10,194 bases of DNA from JANXXV01 sp038230275 (GTDB taxonomy: Bacteria; Acidobacteriota; Terriglobia; Bryobacterales; Bryobacteraceae), in contig JBBRNO010000192.1 in NCBI GenBank assembly GCA_038230275.1, positions 1 through 10,194 of the forward strand, in the 5' to 3' direction. The notes below the pieces were generated by a model. It made no database searches and was not told the origin of the DNA. It was given only the letters and a program-made list of their open reading frames with translations. The position numbers and the translations under genes were made by a program. Of the stretch, positions 1 through 6,951 are shown one piece after another (position 1 is the first letter of the stretch; every line of letters begins with the position of its first letter).

Positions 1-911
1 CGCCGTCCGGCACTGATGCAACTCGGCCCATCGCTCCCGAATTCGTGGTTGCGCGTATCGATGTTGTTGTCCAGCACCAGGGCGGCATCCGTCAGCGAGT
101 AGAACCGTTCCGGCGTGCTGCCCAGCCAGGCCTGCCCCAGGTGCCCCGGAATCACCGCGTAGTTGAACGGGCTCAAAACCGGCTCTAGCGGATACGCGCT
201 CAGTCCGGCTTGTCCCGATTGAAAACTGGCGCTGTCCACTAAGTCCCGCGCCGGTCCGCTGAATGCAAACTCGTGGAAATCGCCATTCACTTTGACCCCC
301 AACTTGTTCACCGCTGCGCCGGTCAGTATGCGCTGCACCGCGTCGGCCGGGTCCCAATAATCGAAAATACTGGCGCTCGGCAGATCGTTCGCCAGCCGGT
401 AGGTGACCGTCGGACCCATTGGCGATCCCGCGGTAGGTTGAATCGTAAAGGCAACGTTCACGTCAACAATGTGATCGTTCACCACCGCCACCACAAAGCG
501 CATCTCGCCGCCGAACACAATCGCCTGCCCCACACTCAACCCGTGCACAGCCGCGAATTGGAACCGCGTCGCATTCACCACCGCCCCAATGGACCCGCCG
601 GGGAAAATTAACGCAGCCATTCCCATTCCCGCGTGGAATAGCGGACCGTATCCCGGTTCCCGCGACTGGTCGTCCCAGCCCGTCAGGTAGGTCTTCAACT
701 CGAAGCTAGTCTGCTTCCGCGTCCCCGCCGGCAGCCCCACAAACGTGCGCCCGCCGGTCTTGTCCTTTCTGTCGGAGCGTGCCGCAACCTGTTTCGCCGC
801 CAACTTGATCGCCGGAATCCGGTTGTCTTCCCCAATCAGCGGCGCCACCCCGTAACTTGCTTCCGTCTCCACATAGAAACGGTTGTTATTCGAAGATATG
901 TAACATGACAT
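1..911 (-). CDS. Phage tail tube protein, partial (C-terminus beyond left edge)
   Basis: This ORF starts at an ATG at 909-911 and stays open for about 303 codons to the left window edge, so the C-terminus is missing. An AAGGA-type Shine-Dalgarno lies about 6-8 nt upstream, and the gene starts 21 nt after the preceding phage gene. The N-terminus reads MSCYISSNNNRFYVETEASY, followed by GVAPLIGEDNRIPAIK and later RKQTSFELKTYL. The ETxSYGxAP opening and the TSFELKTYL strand resemble siphophage major tail tube subunits, which stack as hexameric rings to form the DNA conduit of a non-contractile or contractile tail. Its place straight after the head-tail joining genes fits that role. The assignment rests on motif memory plus gene order. 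Another tail structural protein is possible, because at 303+ residues it is longer than many tube proteins and may carry an extra C-terminal domain. Confidence 0.6.
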   Translation of the reverse strand, partial: MSCYISSNNNRFYVETEASYGVAPLIGEDNRIPAIKLAAKQVAARSDRKDKTGGRTFVGLPAGTRKQTSFELKTYLTGWDDQSREPGYGPLFHAGMGMAALIFPGGSIGAVVNATRFQFAAVHGLSVGQAIVFGGEMRFVVAVVNDHIVDVNVAFTIQPTAGSPMGPTVTYRLANDLPSASIFDYWDPADAVQRILTGAAVNKLGVKVNGDFHEFAFSGPARDLVDSASFQSGQAGLSAYPLEPVLSPFNYAVIPGHLGQAWLGSTPERFYSLTDAALVLDNNIDTRNHEFGSDGPSCISAGR

Positions 912-932
912 CGCGAATCCTTCTTCCTTTGC

Positions 933-1430
933 TCACTCGGAGCTGATATTTAACTCGAATTGAACTTTTGCAATCTGGAGGAAATGCTTGCCACCCTTCT
1001 TCACGGCTCCAAATTGCACCTCATAGCCGCCGGTGAAATACATACCTCGGTTCCATTCCCCGCGGTTCCGGTCCAGCACTTCCGTTACTGCGTCCACATA
1101 CAACTGCAGCCGCGTTTCCAACTCTTCAATGTGGTCGTGGGAAACCCGGATTTCCACGTTCATGTTTGCCGTTCCGGAAAATGTCCGGAACTTTTCCTTC
1201 AAACTGTTCACCACCTTGTCGCAGTAGACATGCAGCAGTGGATACTTCACCGAAGCAGTCTTCTCCGCAAGATCCGCCGCCACGTTGCGCGTCACAATCT
1301 GGCTGTCTTCAATCGCCGGCAGCGCGAAGTTCTCCCGGTCTGAGATCTGCGCGATGCTGAATCCAATTCCAGCCTCACCCTGAAGAATGCGAGCCAGTTC
1401 CCGCGTGCTTGAGCTTCCCGTCTGTGCCAT
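933..1430 (-). CDS. Probable tail terminator / tail completion protein
   Basis: This is a complete 165-residue protein with no signal peptide or membrane segment. The ATG at 1428-1430 has a GGAGGGG Shine-Dalgarno about 7 nt upstream, and that site overlaps the end of the previous gene (gap 4 nt). Residues about 60-105 carry a helix-rich segment, VKYPLLHVYCDKVVNSLKEK, then a strand and helix around EIRVSHDHIEELETRLQLYV. The C-terminus (about 125-165) is rich in beta strands, including GMYFTGGYEVQFG and KVQFELNIS. An alpha/beta protein of this size between the connector and the tail tube is where siphophages encode the tail terminator (gpU-like) or a tail completion protein, which caps the tube and docks it to the head. 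I see no diagnostic motif, so the call is from size, fold impression and position. It could equally be a second head-closure protein. Confidence 0.5.
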   Translation of the reverse strand: MAQTGSSSTRELARILQGEAGIGFSIAQISDRENFALPAIEDSQIVTRNVAADLAEKTASVKYPLLHVYCDKVVNSLKEKFRTFSGTANMNVEIRVSHDHIEELETRLQLYVDAVTEVLDRNRGEWNRGMYFTGGYEVQFGAVKKGGKHFLQIAKVQFELNISSE

Positions 1431-1434
1431 CGAT

Positions 1435-2190
1435 TTATCCCCTCCGCCATTCGCTGGTGCGAATCACGTAGAAGTCCGGCACCTGGCCGGGCACCCCATC
1501 CAGGCCCGCGCCAAGCCCGCTAACCGGCAGCGTCCAGGTATCGCCAATCGCCAGTGGGCTGGCATTCTGCCGCCGCAGTTCGTCTACTGACTGGCCCACG
1601 TAGACAAACCAGCCCACCGCGCCGGTCGGCGGCCGCACCGCTCTTACCGTCAGCAGCATGCCAGGGTTGGTGGTTACCGGAAGCGATTCACTCGGCGCGC
1701 CAATGCCGCCGCCCACGCCCTGCCAGGCCGTCTGCACGTAGTACGTCGCCACCGGTAGCGTGCCGCCGGCGACACTGCCGCACTCGGGCAGGTCTGACTG
1801 CCCCACCGGATTGGCAGTGATACCCACCCCAACTTGAAAGAACCGCACGCTAGCTTCCGCGGCCAGCCGTTCGTACTCTTTCCACTTCCCCAGATACCGG
1901 TCGTTATTCTGGATGTTGTAAACGTCTCTGTAAGTCAGTGCGAGGGACTGTAGCGAGAGCCATTGCGCCAGTGCGTCTGTTACTACGATGTTGCTCAGCT
2001 CTCTGGCGTAACTCCGGCCTGCATCTTGCGCCAGCAGAAACCCGGTGATGGTAACGCCAATCTCCCGCTGCGCCAGCTGGATCTTCGCCCCCAGTTCGAT
2101 CCCTTCCGTGCTAGCCACATCCAGGATCGAACTCTCGTACTGCCTCAAATCTTCCGTGCTGCAAATGCTGCTGTCCGTAAATAGCGCCAT
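1435..2190 (-). CDS. Head-tail connector / adaptor with C-terminal Ig-like domain
   Basis: This 251-residue protein appears to have two parts. Residues 1-130 are mostly helical and polar (DLRQYESSILDVASTEGIEL, then QWLSLQSLALTYRDVYNIQN), with LGKWKEYERLAAEA near residue 105. That suits a portal-binding head-tail adaptor. Residues about 135-225 look like an Ig/Fn3-type beta sandwich: GGTLPVATYYVQTAW, then GIGAPSESLPV, then PPTGAVGWFVYVG. This is the ATYYVxxxW...GAPSE...GWxVYVG pattern seen in surface domains of many phage structural proteins. The start is the ATG at 2188-2190; a GAGGAGA site lies about 11 nt upstream. The gene ends 4 nt before the next one. The adaptor role is inferred from its position after the capsid gene, and the Ig-like domain from the repeated strand pattern. 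Such domains usually decorate virions and may bind glycans, but no ligand can be named. Confidence 0.55.
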   Translation of the reverse strand: MALFTDSSICSTEDLRQYESSILDVASTEGIELGAKIQLAQREIGVTITGFLLAQDAGRSYARELSNIVVTDALAQWLSLQSLALTYRDVYNIQNNDRYLGKWKEYERLAAEASVRFFQVGVGITANPVGQSDLPECGSVAGGTLPVATYYVQTAWQGVGGGIGAPSESLPVTTNPGMLLTVRAVRPPTGAVGWFVYVGQSVDELRRQNASPLAIGDTWTLPVSGLGAGLDGVPGQVPDFYVIRTSEWRRG

Positions 2191-2217
2191 AGCCTCATTC
2201 GTCTCCTCGCCGTCTTA

Positions 2218-2454
2218 TTAGTTCTTCGGCGTCCGCGCGTGCGGTTTGATTCCGTAGAACGCGTTGATCTCTTCGTCGGTAGCCAGCCGCGCTTTGTTTT
2301 CGGCCACCAGGCGCGCCGCCATAATCCGCGTCACCTCCGTGGTCACCCCGGCCTTTCCGCCATCCGGCGTCTCCAGGCTCATCACCACCGTGTGCGGCGT
2401 GGTAATAGCGGCCTCAATCTGCCGGACTTTCTGAAAATAGATTCGTACGTCCAT
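2218..2454 (-). CDS. Small conserved-looking phage head protein, unknown function
   Basis: This is a 78-residue soluble protein with a GGGGGA Shine-Dalgarno about 5 nt before its ATG (2452-2454). The sequence opens MDVRIYFQKVRQIEAAI, runs through a strand-like HTVVMSLETPDGGKAGVTTE, and continues with a helix, RIMAARLVAENKARLATDEE. It ends in a basic tail. It lies 27 nt before the connector gene and after the 250-nt gap that follows the capsid gene. I do not recognise the family. Small proteins in this position in siphophages can be head-closure or decoration proteins, but nothing in the sequence selects between these. Codon choice (GC-rich third positions) and the ribosome site support it as a real gene. 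Confidence 0.6.
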   Translation of the reverse strand: MDVRIYFQKVRQIEAAITTPHTVVMSLETPDGGKAGVTTEVTRIMAARLVAENKARLATDEEINAFYGIKPHARTPKN

Positions 2455-2489
2455 CGCTGTCCCCCATAAAACGTTTCATTCAAAGCAAA

Positions 2490-2517
2490 CCGCCCGGATG
2501 CGAATGCACCCGGACGG
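2490..2517 (-). terminator. 12-bp hairpin just before the 78-residue gene (attenuator or processing stem)
   Basis: On the minus strand, CCGTCCGGGTGC pairs with GCATCCGGGCGG over 12 positions (10 Watson-Crick, 2 G-U) around a 4-nt ATTC loop. The 3' flank is TTTGCTTTG, only a weak U tract, so it is a poor stand-alone terminator. It could act as a partial terminator or as a stem that protects the 3' end of upstream mRNA. It lies 36 nt upstream of the next start codon. Confidence 0.55.
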
Positions 2518-2536
2518 CCGGCAATCAAGCGCAAGC

Positions 2537-2582
2537 AAAAAAAGAGAACAGTCCAATCTCAAAAGTGAGATTGAAGCTGCTC
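2537..2582 (-). terminator. Candidate intrinsic terminator after the capsid gene
   Basis: Read leftward, GAG-CAG-CTT-CAATCTCA pairs with TGAGATTG-GA-CTG-TT-CTC around a CTTT loop. The perfect 8-bp inner stem is 2554-2561 with 2566-2573. It is extended by CAG/CTG and GAG/CTC, with small internal loops. The closing CTC is followed at once by seven T residues (2537-2543 on the plus strand are seven A). It lies about 120 nt after the capsid stop codon. The interrupted stem suggests partial termination, which would let capsid transcript exceed that of the genes downstream. Confidence 0.55.
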
Positions 2583-2660
2583 CGCCTTACCTCCGCTACC
2601 GCGTAAATCAAAGGGCCCCACTAAACTAATGGGTCGGTGTATTAGCCACCTTTGGCCTTT

Positions 2661-2694
2661 TCTTATCTGCGTCCATCTGCGTTCATCCGTGGCC
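2661..2694 (-). repeat. Dispersed intergenic repeat with GATGRACGCA periodicity
   Basis: The minus strand reads GGCCACGGATGAACGCAGAT and continues GGACGCAGATAAG. Inside it, GATGAACGCA and GATGGACGCA are two consecutive 10-bp near-copies, followed by GATAAG. This matches, from memory, a widespread non-coding repeat of the form CCACGGATGAACACNGATG that is scattered in many GC-rich bacterial genomes, including acidobacteria and planctomycetes. It starts 10 nt after the capsid gene stop. Its function is unknown, and only one copy is visible in the window. Confidence 0.5.
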
Positions 2695-2704
2695 CAATCG
2701 CGTA

Positions 2705-3616
2705 CTAGCTCCGCACCTGCACCGCGTGGCTGTTGCGCAACACGGCGGCACCGTAAAGAATGTCAACCGTGAACTGCTGCGCCAGCGTATTCGGTGCATA
2801 GCTCATCAGCACCCGAACGCCGAAGTTGCCCGCTTCCGCGTACTCGGCGATAGCGCCAGTACCCAACAGCGGCTGCGGCAGGCGGCGAGTAACCAAACCG
2901 ATCGCCGTCTTGGTAAACGCCAGGTTCTGCGTGGTCGCCGGTCCGCTGCCCGTCTTCTGAACGAACTGCGAACGGAACACATAGAAGTCCTTGATCTTGC
3001 CAACCGCCCCGTCCACCAAAGCGCGCAAGCCCGCCTCGCCAGCCGAAGAATATTCGCTGAAACGGACAATCTGCCGCAGCTGCGAATAGGTGGCGCCGTC
3101 CACAACCAGGTACTTCGGGTTGGTAGCCGGAACCTTTGCGTTGAACAGTGCCGTCTCGGCAAGATCCACTGCACCTTCCGTGATCGCAACGCCGGCCGCG
3201 CCCACAGCGGCGTTCGCAGTAAACTGCGAGTACAACGCCAACAGGTCGGCTTCAATCTTTTCGGCAAGCGCCACAACGGCGGGCTGCATATAGAGTCGCA
3301 GCAGGTCCGGCACCGCCAGAACCTTGGTGACGTCCGGAATCTGGAACGTCGCCTCTGCGTGGGTGTTCAGAACGATCGAGGCATTTCCAAGACTCGGGTT
3401 CTGTGTAATAACCGATCCGCCTTCGGCAATGTTGTTCGCCACCAGCGTCGGGGGAATCGGCACGTTTACCGTGTCGCCCGCCTGGGCCAAGGTCGGTTCA
3501 AAATCGCGATTCACCAGGTTACCCATAACCAGGTTGCCCATCAACGCGGGGAGTGCATCCACCGCGACAAGCTTCACAATCGCATTAGCTAAGTTCGCTG
3601 ACGTAATAGCTGGCAT
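2705..3616 (-). CDS. Major capsid protein, P22-coat-like
   Basis: This 303-residue protein would form the icosahedral head. The start ATG (3614-3616) has an ideal AGGAG about 7 nt upstream. An N-terminal helix (NLANAIVKLVAVDALPAL) leads into NLVNRDFEPTLAQAGDTVNV, then IPPTLVANNIAEGG. The conserved-looking centre includes TFQIPDVTKVLAVPDLLRLY, followed by QPAVVALAEKIEADLLALYS, the long helical spine expected of an HK97-fold coat. The RDF...GDTVNVPIP segment and the spine helix resemble the short P22-coat family members of tailed phages. At about 300 residues it is well below the roughly 430 of P22 gp5, so it probably lacks the inserted I-domain. The scaffold and portal genes directly upstream support the role. 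Residues 26-35 contain a tandem MGNLV repeat. The HK97-fold capsid call is strong; the P22-type subfamily is less sure. Confidence 0.82.
   Translation of the reverse strand: MPAITSANLANAIVKLVAVDALPALMGNLVMGNLVNRDFEPTLAQAGDTVNVPIPPTLVANNIAEGGSVITQNPSLGNASIVLNTHAEATFQIPDVTKVLAVPDLLRLYMQPAVVALAEKIEADLLALYSQFTANAAVGAAGVAITEGAVDLAETALFNAKVPATNPKYLVVDGATYSQLRQIVRFSEYSSAGEAGLRALVDGAVGKIKDFYVFRSQFVQKTGSGPATTQNLAFTKTAIGLVTRRLPQPLLGTGAIAEYAEAGNFGVRVLMSYAPNTLAQQFTVDILYGAAVLRNSHAVQVRS
3512..3541 (-). repeat. In-frame 15-bp tandem duplication in the capsid gene
   Basis: Two adjacent 15-bp units, 3512-3526 and 3527-3541, differ at only a few bases. Each encodes MGNLV, giving MGNLVMGNLV at residues 26-35 of the major capsid protein. 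The copy number is two and the reading frame is kept. Confidence 0.8.
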
Positions 3617-3656
3617 CTAATTTCTCCTAATCCTCTTTTGATTTGTCTAACTGCCA

Positions 3657-3677
3657 CCAGACCGCCTGCCGGTCCGG
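3657..3677 (-). other. 8-bp hairpin between the scaffold and capsid genes
   Basis: On the minus strand CCGGACCG pairs with CGGTCTGG (7 Watson-Crick and 1 G-U) around a 5-nt GCAGG loop. No U tract follows, so this is not a terminator. It lies 40 nt before the capsid start codon and just outside its ribosome site. It could protect the 5' end of a processed capsid mRNA. Confidence 0.4.
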
Positions 3678-3681
3678 CTAA

Positions 3682-4245
3682 CTACAGACTCCGAATCGAA
3701 TGTGCAGCGACTCGTGAGATTTCTTGCCGGACCCGTTCCAGATCCTCGGCGCTCATCCCAGGCTTGATCTTGTCCAGATCGAAGCCGCCTCCGGTGCTCA
3801 CCGGCGCCGGCTTGCTTGTGGAAGTTACGCCGGATCCACCCGCGATCCGCGCCGGAAGCAGTTCCGGATTCTCATTCACGAACTGCGTGAGATAATCCCG
3901 GATTGCCATATCGCCCTGGCTGCTCTTGCCAATCAGCCGGCCATCTTCCGATCGTGTAATGTCGTCTCGCACAGCCTTGAATGCCAAATCGATCTTGGCC
4001 ACTCCCAGCCGCTGTAACTCGGTGCGGATCGATGCGCCGCGCTCTGCTTCGTCGGCAATCATCCGGCTGCGGCGGTTCTCTTCCACCAGTTCGTTCACCC
4101 GCGTTTCCAGTTGCTCGCGCCGCTTCCGCTCTTCCACCAGCTCCGCTTTATACGCCGGCTCGGCCTTGGATTGCTCCAGGCTGATGAACTCCTGAATGGC
4201 CCCGCGCACAACTTCTTTGATGTTGATTTCTTTAACTTCGTCCAT
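3682..4245 (-). CDS. Capsid scaffolding protein
   Basis: This is a 187-residue, highly charged, helix-rich protein between the portal and capsid genes, the standard place for a procapsid scaffold. Residues about 32-69 form a predicted coiled coil rich in Glu, Arg and Lys (RKRREQLETRVNELVEENRR). A flexible Gly/Ser/Pro linker follows at about 136-154. A short C-terminal amphipathic helix, MSAEDLERVRQEISRVAAH (about 164-182), is where scaffolds commonly contact the coat subunit. The start ATG (4243-4245) has GGAGG about 2-6 nt upstream, in the 8-nt gap after the portal stop. No Ser/His/Asp protease signature is seen, so it is probably a pure scaffold that leaves the shell rather than a protease-scaffold fusion. 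The family is not identified by name; the role follows from composition and gene order. Confidence 0.72.
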   Translation of the reverse strand: MDEVKEINIKEVVRGAIQEFISLEQSKAEPAYKAELVEERKRREQLETRVNELVEENRRSRMIADEAERGASIRTELQRLGVAKIDLAFKAVRDDITRSEDGRLIGKSSQGDMAIRDYLTQFVNENPELLPARIAGGSGVTSTSKPAPVSTGGGFDLDKIKPGMSAEDLERVRQEISRVAAHSIRSL

Positions 4246-4253
4246 ACTCCTCC

Positions 4254-5633
4254 TTAGCTCGCAGCTTCAATCTCCTGCGCGATCCGGTCTTTCACGTCTT
4301 GCCGGACATCGCACAGGTACTTCGCCGCCAGCCGCTGAAACAATTGCTTCTTGAAAGTCGCGGATTGAATATTCAGCGCCAGCAACTTCACTGCATCGTC
4401 CAACTCCGTACTGAAGTCGCCGATGTCGAATTCGTCTAAACCGGATACGTCGATCGCCAGACTGTCCTCGCGCGCCGCCTCTATTGCCCGCAGCACGCGG
4501 CGCATTCCGTCTTTCGCCACGTCTCCATAGGTGCGCAGCACCTCCTGCGCAATCGCGAAATCCCGCATCTTGCTCAGGCCCGATTGCTGTCCGCCGGATG
4601 AGCTCCCGCCGGCTTGCGTCATCATGTAGCAAACCCGGTAGATCTCCTCCTGCAGCCGGCTCAGGTTATCCGCCGCAATTTGGAACACCGTGCCGGCAGG
4701 CTCAGTCCAACCGAACCGGTCCCCAGGCGCAAGCTGGATGTAATAGGATTCGCCCACCACCTGGTTGAATGGCCGGTCGGAATAAATCACCGGCTGCGCA
4801 AACAACCCCAGCGTCAGCGCCCACGATAGTGCGTTCGACTTGTTGAAATGCTCCAGTTGCAGCAGGCCCGCCTTGTTCATCAGCCACAATCCATCCATGA
4901 CTTTCACTTCAAACAAAGGCACCCGGTTCTGTTTCGCGAATCCATGCGTCCCGCTGTCTATCAGTTCCGGCTCGGCCTTCGCCGTGCCACACTTCACCAG
5001 CCGGTAAACCCGGTATTGCTGCTTGTCGTAATACAACCAGCGCGTCTCTTCCTGCCATTCGGCGCTCTCAACCGTAGCCTTCGTCAGGCTCGTGTTCCGG
5101 ATCACCACCCATTCGTAGTTGCCCCTCTCATCCAGGCTCCAGTTGATAATGCTGTCCGGCGAACAATCCACCAGATATGCGCGCGACGCGCCGTAAGCTT
5201 CTTCTTCCGCCCGTGTTTCAATCGTCCCGTTCACCTTCGGAAAATCGGCCAGCACATAGCCCGATCCATAAACCAGCGCGTCCACCATCAACCGCCGGAA
5301 CATATCGGTCAGCGTGGTTCCCTTCAAATCGCAATCTTCGGTAAACGTGTTGAAGAACTTCCGTCCCGCCTCGCTCACGCCTTCTATGTGGATCGCCGGC
5401 TCCCGGCGAAACAAGGTCGCCGCATACCAGTCGATAATTGAGCCGATATAGTTTTCATAGAACACCTTGCTCAGGCGTTCTTCGTAAACCGGCCCTGGTT
5501 CTTTTTGCCGCGGCTCCAAGTAGATAGCGGCGTTCGCCTTCAACTGTTCGCCGCCGACATACAAGTCCCGGTATTTTCTCCACATCGCCTTCTTCGCCAC
5601 GAAGTCGGGATGCTCTAAGTTAATGTTCTGCAC
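4254..5633 (-). CDS. Phage portal protein
   Basis: This 459-residue protein would form the dodecameric ring at one capsid vertex through which DNA is pumped and to which the neck attaches. The N-terminal region has WRKYRDLYVGGEQLK (about 18-32) and YENYIGSIIDWYAATLFRRE (59-78). The clip/stem region contains the helix DMFRRLMVDALVYGSGYVLA (110-129). Further on come LLQLEHFNKSNALSWALTLG (257-276) and an SGLSKMRDFAIAQEVLRTYG segment (351-370) typical of portal wing and crown helices. Length and motif order match portals of the DUF4055/SPP1-like groups. The start is a GTG at 5631-5633, with GAGGAG about 8 nt upstream; no in-frame ATG gives a better start. It follows the terminase stop by 19 nt, the usual terminase-portal pairing. 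Confidence 0.82.
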   Translation of the reverse strand: MQNINLEHPDFVAKKAMWRKYRDLYVGGEQLKANAAIYLEPRQKEPGPVYEERLSKVFYENYIGSIIDWYAATLFRREPAIHIEGVSEAGRKFFNTFTEDCDLKGTTLTDMFRRLMVDALVYGSGYVLADFPKVNGTIETRAEEEAYGASRAYLVDCSPDSIINWSLDERGNYEWVVIRNTSLTKATVESAEWQEETRWLYYDKQQYRVYRLVKCGTAKAEPELIDSGTHGFAKQNRVPLFEVKVMDGLWLMNKAGLLQLEHFNKSNALSWALTLGLFAQPVIYSDRPFNQVVGESYYIQLAPGDRFGWTEPAGTVFQIAADNLSRLQEEIYRVCYMMTQAGGSSSGGQQSGLSKMRDFAIAQEVLRTYGDVAKDGMRRVLRAIEAAREDSLAIDVSGLDEFDIGDFSTELDDAVKLLALNIQSATFKKQLFQRLAAKYLCDVRQDVKDRIAQEIEAAS

Positions 5634-5652
5634 GCCCTTGTCTCCTCACGCA

Positions 5653-6951
5653 TCAAATCAGCCTCTCTTGCTGCTCGCCCATCTGCACCTGCGGCCTGCA
5701 CTCCTGCCAGATCAAATAACCCAATGCATCCGACAAATGCGAACGCTTCGGATCCCGATTCTTATCGATCTGATTCGAATCAGCCCGGTAAACCACTTCC
5801 TCAAAGTCTTTGATCAGTCCCTTACACCGCGGCGCCACATACATCCGCACCTCGCCCGCGGCATTCTTCAAGTAGGAGTTCACCAGCAGAATCCGGTCCC
5901 GCACCGCCGGATTGCTCTTCGGCACCCGGTAATCCACGCCGAAACGGCGCCGCGCATGGAAGAACGACCGGATCATCTCGTAATCCGTAGTCCCCGACGT
6001 CTTCAAGCTGTTCCCCGAAGCGTCGCCGTACACAATCAATTGCGCCGGATGATTCGGATAGCGCGCAATGAATTCCGAACAGGCATCAATCGTGCTGGCC
6101 CGCTCAATCACAATCTCGTCCAGCACCACCAGCGTGTCGCCATGCATCTGCGCCACTACTGAGCTCATGGGGTCCACGTTGAAATCCAGCGCCCACAGCA
6201 GCGGCCGGTTCGCATCCGCCACCACGTCCACCACATGCTCGGGCCGTTGAAACTCCCGGTACACCAAACCGCTGTGCGCGCTCAAATACTCGCCCAGCAC
6301 TTCCTGCCGGTAAAACTTCTCGTCGTAGCTGGTCTTCAGCCGCTCGTAAAAATCGGGGACGGCATCCAACAGAAACCGGTTCTCATGGGGCTTGGCCAAT
6401 ATCACCTCATATCCCGCCGGTTGATCTTTTAAGAATTTCCGATAAACCCAGTCGTATCCCTTGGGGGTCCACACCGCGAACCCGCACAAGCGCGCCGCCA
6501 GTGGATCGCGCAACCTCCCCTCTAGCCGCAGCCACGCCTCTTCCGCCGTGTAACTCAACTCATCCACGCCAAACCAGGCCAGATTCGTACCCCGCAACCG
6601 CTCAAACTCATCCAACGACCGCAACAGCACCTTCGATCCCGTATCCCGAAACGTCAGCACATACTCGCTCTTGTTTAAGTCGAACGGGATTTCATTCGCA
6701 TTCAAAATCTCCGTAAACGCCTGCATCGTCGCATCGCGCAACATCGGATAAGTAGGAGCGCCAATCAATCCCACGCGCCCCGGATTTTCATAAGCCAGTT
6801 GCAGCGCCTCAATACACAAAGCCTTGCTCTTCCCAGACCCGATCGATCCGGAAAATCCCTTGAACCGCGCACCCGACCGGTGAAATCGCCGCTGCGACGG
6901 CAAAGGATCGTACTCTATTTGCCGCGCTCCTCCCGTAAGGAATTCACCCAT
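5653..6951 (-). CDS. terL: Terminase large subunit (packaging ATPase-nuclease)
   Basis: This 432-residue protein is the motor that pumps and cuts phage DNA at the portal. The N-terminal ATPase has Walker A GSIGSGKS (35-42), an arginine-bearing ERLRGTN loop (about 117-123), Walker B AWFGVDE (125-131, catalytic Glu131) and coupling motif TPKG (162-165). The C-terminal RNase-H-like nuclease shows its three acidic sites: WALDFNVDP (Asp256), IVYGDASG (Asp310) and HLSDALGY (Asp408). All expected catalytic residues are intact, so the protein is probably active. It resembles Terminase_6-type large subunits. The ATG at 6949-6951 overlaps the upstream small gene by 37 nt; a GGGAG lies about 11 nt before it. 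The next in-frame Met is residue 70, past Walker A, so this start is favoured. Very high confidence in function. Confidence 0.93.
   Translation of the reverse strand: MGEFLTGGARQIEYDPLPSQRRFHRSGARFKGFSGSIGSGKSKALCIEALQLAYENPGRVGLIGAPTYPMLRDATMQAFTEILNANEIPFDLNKSEYVLTFRDTGSKVLLRSLDEFERLRGTNLAWFGVDELSYTAEEAWLRLEGRLRDPLAARLCGFAVWTPKGYDWVYRKFLKDQPAGYEVILAKPHENRFLLDAVPDFYERLKTSYDEKFYRQEVLGEYLSAHSGLVYREFQRPEHVVDVVADANRPLLWALDFNVDPMSSVVAQMHGDTLVVLDEIVIERASTIDACSEFIARYPNHPAQLIVYGDASGNSLKTSGTTDYEMIRSFFHARRRFGVDYRVPKSNPAVRDRILLVNSYLKNAAGEVRMYVAPRCKGLIKDFEEVVYRADSNQIDKNRDPKRSHLSDALGYLIWQECRPQVQMGEQQERLI

Noticed and set aside
2726..3592. 288-codon plus-strand frame opposite the capsid gene
   Set aside because: It is a shadow of the capsid gene: Arg/His/Gln-rich composition, no ribosome site, and the minus-strand product has clear coat features.
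4848..5441. 197-codon plus-strand frame opposite the portal gene
   Set aside because: It has the typical composition of an antisense frame of GC-rich coding DNA and no domain; the portal reading is well supported.
5623..6162. 179-codon plus-strand frame opposite TerL
   Set aside because: It is the mirror of the TerL nuclease domain, whose catalytic residues are intact; the antisense product is His/Arg-rich and domainless.
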